Source of the DNA: Ostrinia nubilalis
Taxonomy: Eukaryota; Arthropoda; Insecta; Lepidoptera; Crambidae
Assembly: GCF_963855985.1 (NCBI RefSeq)
Contig: NC_087092.1
Coordinates: forward strand, 7,192,001 to 7,256,000
DNA: 64,000 bases
Direction: 5' to 3'
Part shown: piece after piece, positions 58,521-64,000 of the stretch
How the letters are laid out: each line of letters begins with the position of its first letter
Position numbering within the stretch: position 1 is the first letter of the stretch
Program-made: the position numbers and the translations under genes
The notes under the pieces: model-generated
Told to the model about the DNA's origin: nothing
Database searches by the model: none
What the model saw: only the letters and a program-made list of their open reading frames with translations

Positions 58521-61131
58521 CTGCAACAAAGAATGGGATCGTTTAATACTTGTCACTTTTCACACAGTTGTAAACAGACACTTCTAATAGGATTCTTGAA
58601 ACTAGGGCATTTACGGTTCATTAATAGGAACAGTAACGACGGAGTTAAATGATGAAAAATACATGCATAAAGTTTGCTGAGCAGTTTCAATTTTTAAACA
58701 GCTTTTAGAACATTATGTTGATTGTACTGCAGTAGACTACGATGCCACTCATACTTTCATATCCACATTCGATCCATCCATGATCCACATTTTCATGTCC
58801 ACTCATATTTTCATATCAATCACATTTCATAGAAACAAAACACTAATGATAGGAAACAAGTGTTCCACTGGAAAATGCAATTTGCTTACTTTGGAGCTAA
58901 GCTATCATAAACTGTCAAAATTAAATAATATTTACTATTTAAAAGATTTACCCTACTAGAGATAGATTGTCTATTTTAATTTCATGTCCTTCTGTCTATA
59001 CCTATATAGCAGGGCAATTCTTAGATATGTAGGCGTTATAGAACAAACTTTGATGCAGTAGTCATGTGCAGAAATATGCATTCATCATTGGAATTGAAAA
59101 CTTATCACAATGGAATAAATAACCACTTCTTACCATCAAAGTCTACCGTGCCGCTGCCGTCAGTGTCGATCTCCTGGATGAGGCCGTCGAGCTCTTCGTC
59201 GGTCAGCTGCTCGTCCAGCTCCCGCAGGATCTCGCGCAAGCTCGATGTGGGAATGTAACCGTTGCCTGGAACAAACAAGTGAGTGGTAAGTTTTGGCAAA
59301 GATAATTCCTATAGACAACTAAAGTTTCAACCACACCAACGCGTGCAGATCGCCATCGCCAGCGCGATCATAGGCCCTTAGTATCATAGGTCCCGCGACC
59401 TGTCATTGGCCTATGATCGAGCCGGCGATGGCGATCTGCACGCGTTGGTGTGGTTGAAGCTTTAAAACTCAAGGGTTTACTGGCATAGAAAGTTTGGCAT
59501 AGAGTTTTGAATCTTATGTTTTCTCAACTCAATAAAGTTCAAATTTTGATGACATCTATTCAACACTACCAGGCGAAAGTTTAAGGACCAATAGGTACAA
59601 TTTTAACAGCTACGAGTATAATAAGATCGCACAGCAAAATAAAGAAGGGTTAGGTACACTTAATGATTGTAGTTTTTTTATCTGAAATATTTAGTTACAA
59701 TTACGAATTAGTTCACTTTTTTACTTTAAATCGTCACGTAGATACCTCCTTTATAGTAACCTCTAATGCCTTGTTGTTATTATGAGATTTAAACAAAACA
59801 TTTCCATGAATTTATTTAGGCATACGGAATAAAACAACAATTTATGACTCTATTAGTCAAAGGGCTTATCAAAATTTTCATAGAAGCTTTGATCTCTCCA
59901 GGAATAGAATGATGGGAATGTTTCTTTTTATTAGTTGCTACATAAAAATACACATAAAAATACCACCACGAGTATGAGTATTCTCGGAACTTTAAATCGT
60001 TATTTTTATGTTTTGCATCCCGGATATTGTAAAATCCAGTTTCCCGGAATATCGTATTTTTCCAAACTTATGGGTCATTATATCGTCACATAAATTAAAA
60101 GTTACAAAGTATCGTTTCGAAATCTAAATATTCATACAACATTTTCATTCATAAATAATTTCGTATCTATCAAAGTTGTATCCAACCGCTTTTTGCTAGT
60201 GGAAAATTTTCCGCGCGAAATGATTGCGCTGAAATACAAATAGGTATTTTGACACCGTTCTCCAACTATTTAAAAAAGACGCTTCCATCTGACCTTAAAT
60301 TACCTGTAATGATTTTTGGTTGTTTTGTAATTGAAAAAAGTAGTACATATAATTAAAGTGATGTCATTGGAAAATCTATGGGAGAGTCTCGTTTTGATAG
60401 TTTTAAGAAGTTACGTCAATTGGTTGGCGGGGAGAATACATACCTTCCTTGTCGTATAATCTAAATGCTTCCCTGAGTTCCTTCTGCATGGCCTCAGCAT
60501 CCTCCTCAACGATGAATTTGGCGGCGAGGGTAACGAACTCTCCGAACTCAAGGCGGCCGGACTCTGAAACGCGAATTCAGCTATTAATACCCTCATAGAT
60601 ATCGCTTACGCCATTTATATTAGCGTAGTTTAGATTTCCCTAATAAAAATGATATAAAGAGAAGGAGAACTGTCGAAAAATTACTGTGGGTGTCTTTTGG
60701 GCAGTTAGTTTGAATGTGATAGAGCTTTTATTAATGACTGACAGATCTTTTAAAGTAATAATACTAGTAGACTAGTTAGGCTATAATGTTGACTTTAGTA
60801 CAGTATTTTGAATGTGATAGAGCTTTTATTAATGACTGACAGAGCTTTTAAAGTAATAATACTAGTAGACTAGTTAGGCTATAATGTTGACTTTAGTACA
60901 GAAATTTCCACCTTTCACAGAAATAAGTTAGCAGGATTTAGTACCTATAAATAGCGAAATATGACAGTAAAATATAATAGAACTCACTGTCAGCGTCAAC
61001 TTCTTCGATGAGCTCTTCAAGGATCTTCTTGTTGAAGGGCTGCCCCATCATCCTCAAGATGTCAGCGACGAAATCGCAGGGGATACTACCCGAGCGGTTG
61101 TGGTCGAAGCCATCGAACGCCTTGCGCAGGA
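58492..61131 (-). CDS. TpnC: Muscle troponin C (spliced; first coding exon uncertain)
   Basis: Four minus-strand exons (144, 120, 132 and 29 bases) join in phase to 141 residues, from [15 protein letters not shown] to EFMEMMTGE. Counted from that Val, the four EF-hand loops lie at 10-21, 46-57, 86-97 and 122-133. Loops II ([12 protein letters not shown]) and IV ([12 protein letters not shown]) have canonical ligands including Glu12. Loop I ends in Phe and loop III ([12 protein letters not shown]) in Ser, so these two should not bind calcium. That pattern, and the sequence close to Drosophila TpnC73F, marks insect muscle troponin C rather than calmodulin. It binds calcium on the thin filament and, through troponin I and T, relieves inhibition of contraction. 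Typical length is about 150-155, so 7-14 N-terminal residues are missing. Introns are 424, 1178 and 613 bp. No frameshift was seen. Confidence 0.94.
59134..59265 (-). CDS. TpnC: Troponin C exon with EF-hand III end and EF-hand IV
   Basis: 132 bases from acceptor TTTGTTCCAG to donor GATG/GTAAGA. It encodes [20 protein letters not shown] through GSGTVDFD. The calcium loop IV is nearly complete here and its last Glu is split with the final exon. Confidence 0.94.
59321..59464. repeat. Foldback hairpin element in a troponin C intron
   Basis: The arms start AAAGTTTCAACCACACCAAC and CTTCAACCACACCAACGCGT (read from either end) and match over more than 50 bases with few differences, separated by about 30 bases. 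It is GC-rich in AT-rich DNA. It lies within the 1178-bp intron and 56 bases from the exon at 59265. A MITE-like foldback is the likeliest origin. Confidence 0.85.
59465..60443. other. Remainder of a troponin C intron
   Basis: AT-rich sequence between the foldback and the next exon, with no recognised feature. Confidence 0.6.
60444..60563 (-). CDS. TpnC: Troponin C exon with EF-hand II end, linker and EF-hand III start
   Basis: 120 bases from acceptor CGCGTTTCAG to donor GGAAG/GTATGT. It encodes [20 protein letters not shown], then [17 protein letters not shown]. Gly replaces the Glu or Asp usual at loop II position 11, outside the ligand set. Confidence 0.94.
60709..60901. repeat. 98-bp tandem duplication in a troponin C intron
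   Basis: The unit starting TTTGAATGTGATAGAGCTTT occurs at 60709 and again at 60807 with nearly no difference (GATC versus GAGC in one place). It takes up almost half of the 424-bp intron, so it is a recent local duplication. Confidence 0.92.
60945..60954 (+). promoter_or_regulatory. MEF2-type motif in a troponin C intron
   Basis: CTATAAATAG matches YTA(A/T)4TAR and is 34 bases beyond an exon border. MEF2 sites in upstream and intronic enhancers of insect muscle genes, including troponins, are established; use of this one is inference. Confidence 0.4.
60988..61131 (-). CDS. TpnC: Troponin C exon with EF-hand I and start of EF-hand II
   Basis: 144 bases from acceptor GGTTTGTTGCAG to donor GACA/GTGAGT. 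It encodes [20 protein letters not shown] through ELIEEVDAD. The first base of the leading Val codon must come from an upstream exon, so this is not the start of the protein. Confidence 0.93.
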
Positions 61132-61201
61132 CTGCAACAAACCACACGAATCAAACCCTTGTTACACAGCAGAAGGAGGTCACTAAATCTCAAAATAGTA
61201 C

Positions 61202-61223
61202 CCTCCATGTTCAGCGGATGCAT
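61202..61223 (-). CDS. TpnC: Candidate first coding exon of troponin C
   Basis: On the minus strand ATGCATCCGCTGAACATGGAG followed by G/GTACTA would give MHPLNME and supply the G needed to complete the Val codon of the next exon, across a 70-bp intron. The phase fits, but the peptide lacks the EQIA-like residues that usually precede LRKAF, and the donor is weak. The true first exon may lie beyond the window. Confidence 0.25.
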
Positions 61224-61447
61224 GGTACCCGAGTTTACAAGACTGCACTCCAGACAGATGTAACGTAAAACGCTGGTCTGTGTTGCGTTGGCAATAAAAA
61301 GAGTCGCACTGATCGGCTCGGCGGGATGCGTTATGCGTTTAGATTAGGACAGCAGTTCAATGCACCGAGATGCAGTGCGAATTAGTTGTGCAATGCAGCT
61401 ATTTCGGGGCACCAGCGTGGTGCAGCGGCGCCCTGCGTCTGCTTCTC

Positions 61448-61455
61448 GTATATAG
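61448..61455 (-). promoter_or_regulatory. TATA-like element upstream of troponin C
   Basis: Minus-strand CTATATAC, about 230 bases upstream of the candidate start codon, with GC-rich sequence downstream. Plausible promoter; unproven. Confidence 0.3.
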
Positions 61456-62285
61456 GCCAACAATAAATAACAATCAAAACAGAATATTCCAGATATTATG
61501 CATATCTCAAGTGTTATGGAGATGAATGCCATTAATGTTAAGTTCACAGCTGCATTGGGTGCACTGATATGCCATTACTTGTAAGAAATATGAGCAACTT
61601 CCAGGCAGTTCATTGACTAAATCAACCATCGTAACTTGTATTATAAACACAGCATTAATGTTGTTGTATTGAAATAAGAAAGATCTTCAAGGTAAGGTTA
61701 GGTGCCTAGGTATGTACCTAATAGTGGTGGAGTGACGGAGATTCGATGACCTTCTCTTTCTACTAAATTTCCCTAATTTCAATTATTAGGTGATAAGTAT
61801 AAAGACTGCTGAGGTGATAAGTATACGGATTCTACAAAAATGTACCTATATTTTTTTTCGAGTAATAAAGTATTAAATATCATACATGCCACGCAGCAAA
61901 TGCATGCATTGGATGCATAATCTGGGAGTCAAAATACGTCTATACGTCTTTTTTTTTGGTAATTTTGGCATTAACTATTGTTGTTGTCTTCGCCTTTGTA
62001 CGAATGAAAACTAGCGTCATCTTATATTTGATTTGACGCCAAGCTCTGCACGCAAATGCAATTAAGAAAACTACAACAAGATATTACAACATCATTACAC
62101 TTTTGATTCGAAGACGTTGCTCTACATCTTGTCTGTCGCTTGTCATCTATACATTAGGTAAAAAACTGTATAAGTTTGTTCGTTTGTGGAGGATAATCTT
62201 AGGAATCACTGTAATTATTATACAGTTTCAGGGATTTTACATAGATTAACACAGTTGAAACCGCGGGTAGAGCTTGTCGTCTATA
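61456..62285. other. Upstream DNA of troponin C, nothing recognised
   Basis: AT-rich sequence without a supported gene or bounded repeat. It may contain promoter or intron-1 sequence of the troponin C gene. Confidence 0.4.
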
Positions 62286-62549
62286 CAGAGTGTTAGGTAA
62301 ATGGGTATATGAGCCGACACTAGCCCATGTTAACATGGTCATATAAATGGTATGGTGAAGTCAGAAAATTGATATCTTCATTTTAATTATTTTAATTTTC
62401 ATACAAATCGGATTTTATAAAATTTATTTTGTATGAAAATTAAAAAAAATAAAATGATGATATCAAATTTCTGACTTCACCATACCATTTATATGACCAT
62501 GTTAACATGGGCTAGTGTCGGCTCATATACCCATTTACCTAACACCCTG
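62286..62549. mobile_element. 264-bp near-perfect foldback (MITE), TATA flanked
   Basis: TATA precedes CAGAGTGTTAGGTAAATGGG at the left, and the complement of the right end reads CAGGGTGTTAGGTAAATGGG after TATA (62282-62285 and 62550-62553). The arms agree over roughly 120 bases each, with only a handful of differences, around a short AT-rich loop (near 62410-62425). TA-type target duplication suggests a Tc1/mariner-related MITE. Transcribed, it would form one long hairpin. Confidence 0.88.
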
Positions 62550-64000
62550 TATACTAATGTTTTCATACGATGTTTGTCTTTTACAGGCGGTGTCATTAAT
62601 ATTATTTCATATTACCAACCTCCACGGTGGGCTGTATTACGACCGTGCGTCATAATTTCACATAAAAATAAAACTTTGTATCTTTGTAGGCAACAGAAAT
62701 AAACTCTTCTAAACTTTTTAATGACTGGTATGAAATATTAACCGCAAAAACATTTTTGAGTCTTAAAACTTTATTAGTAGTGGCATGAAGCAATTACTTT
62801 TCACGTTGGTCACTCCTTAAAAACAGTATGAATAATGCTGTGATATCGCGATTTATAATTTTACAGTCATCCATTCATTAATTCATATTATGAGACAGTT
62901 TGCACTAAGCAATAACTTTTCATCAAGGACTTCTAGTCCTTAATTTACACGTAATGTTAGGAAAATGAGTGCTCATTTTCAAGGAAAATTTTGAATTCAT
63001 TTGCCTTCGATTTTCAGCCAGCGCTACTGGAAAATTTTGGAAAATCGGTACCAAAATTCAGCATGTTTTCTGATTTCCTCTAGTAGAGTCGACAGGCAAG
63101 TAACTGTAGGATGCGAAATAAATACTATCACGTGGGTGGAAAATAAACATTAGCTAACGTTTAGTTTATTTAATATTTCTGACGATTTAAAATGAAAGCG
63201 AAATGTGGAGTGTAACCTGAGTCGTGTCGTGATGGATTGTAGGACGTTTCACGGCTTTCCGTTTCCGTTATAGTTTACATTAGCTGCGACGGTGACGCAT
63301 GAGCGCGCTTCCGCTATAATCAGAGTCAAGGATTCAGCGACAATTAAAGTTGATGTGCATCGCAGAGCCACATTTTTAGCCTCTTATCACAAGATAAAGC
63401 ATCTCAGACGCTCGGGCAGCTGTCCCACAATATTTTGGCAACAAAATAGTTTTAAAAACAAGATTTTTATTTCTGCCGACCGTCGCGTTGTTAATTTTAA
63501 TCGTCAAGATGTCTTGGCAGTTGTCTCAAAGTCCCATGAGTTTTATTGCTTTTTTTCTGGATTTTAGCTGTTTATTAATTACCCGCCTACGGCTGCGCCC
63601 GCGCTTACGAAATGAGCCCAGTCAACGTTAGTTATTGCGGACATAGATTAGCTATGTAAATACAACAATAAATAACTGAACTCCATTTTCTGGGGAATAA
63701 CTAATGTAATCGGTACCTAAACACCGTTTATCTGACGAAGTATAGCCAATTTAAAGTTCTTATGGGCATTATAAAGGGTGTTTATAAAATACATATCACA
63801 CGTAGGCATACTTCGTACCTACTTGTTAGTTCTGGGTTAATGGCACAGAAGTATGTTATTCAGCCGTTTAGAAAATAGTTGGTTTCAGACAGAAATACGG
63901 CTATTACTTCTGGAAAGATGTATCGAGGCTGCATGCACTTCTCATAGATCCCTGCTGAAATATGTTCTACAACTACCCTCTTATTGCAATGCGTATTTTG
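62550..64000. other. Right end of the window, nothing recognised
   Basis: No supported gene. A frame at 63292-63567 has no recognisable domain. The first exon of troponin C was searched for on the minus strand by its expected donor and EQIA-like codons and was not found. Confidence 0.45.

Noticed and set aside
63292..63567. 91-codon frame near the right edge
   Set aside because: No recognisable domain and no splice partner; its length is within chance expectation.

Overview
The window looks like a piece of an insect nuclear genome, most likely a moth or butterfly. The base composition is AT-rich, introns are long, and the repeats (tRNA-derived SINEs, RTE-type LINE tails, many small foldback elements) are of the kind common in Lepidoptera. 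The host assignment is inference; the gene calls below rest on the sequence.

Two host genes can be read, facing each other. The plus strand carries a crossveinless-2/BMPER orthologue in six coding exons (26653-26749, 33251-33351, 47275-47545, 52958-53167, 53964-54208, 54530-55615). All exons join in frame to a 669-residue secreted protein: signal peptide, five von Willebrand C domains, a von Willebrand D domain with GDPH and CGLCGNFN motifs, and a cysteine-rich tail. A GC-rich stretch ending in a good splice donor at 5458/5459 is the best candidate for its non-coding first exon, which would make intron 1 about 21 kb. The minus strand carries a muscle troponin C in four recovered coding exons (61131-60988, 60563-60444, 59265-59134, 58520-58492). 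EF-hands II and IV keep calcium ligands and I and III have degenerated. Its short first coding exon is uncertain. About 2.9 kb holding both 3' ends separates the genes.

The rest is introns and mobile DNA. Intron 1 of the cv-2-like gene would hold a complete Ty3/Gypsy LTR retrotransposon (6766-12276) with two apparently identical 360-bp LTRs, a 4-bp target duplication and a single uninterrupted gag-pol frame. The reading frame starts inside the 5' LTR and runs through a tRNA-Leu-like primer binding site. Five 5'-truncated copies of one RTE-like LINE are scattered through the window, each bracketed by a 7-12 bp repeat, with two kinds of 3' tail. There is also a pogo-like DNA transposon remnant with a zinc-finger relic (28883-29967), a related MITE that contains a second MITE (19060-19393), two strong foldbacks (59321-59464 and 62286-62549), and several SINE fragments.

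No rRNA, true tRNA gene, CRISPR array or bacterial operon is visible. I found no clearly new cellular system. The most unusual items are the Gypsy element's overlapping LTR, PBS and coding layout with a displaced purine tract, the perfect-looking hairpin elements, and a small exon-like island at about 48.8 kb.
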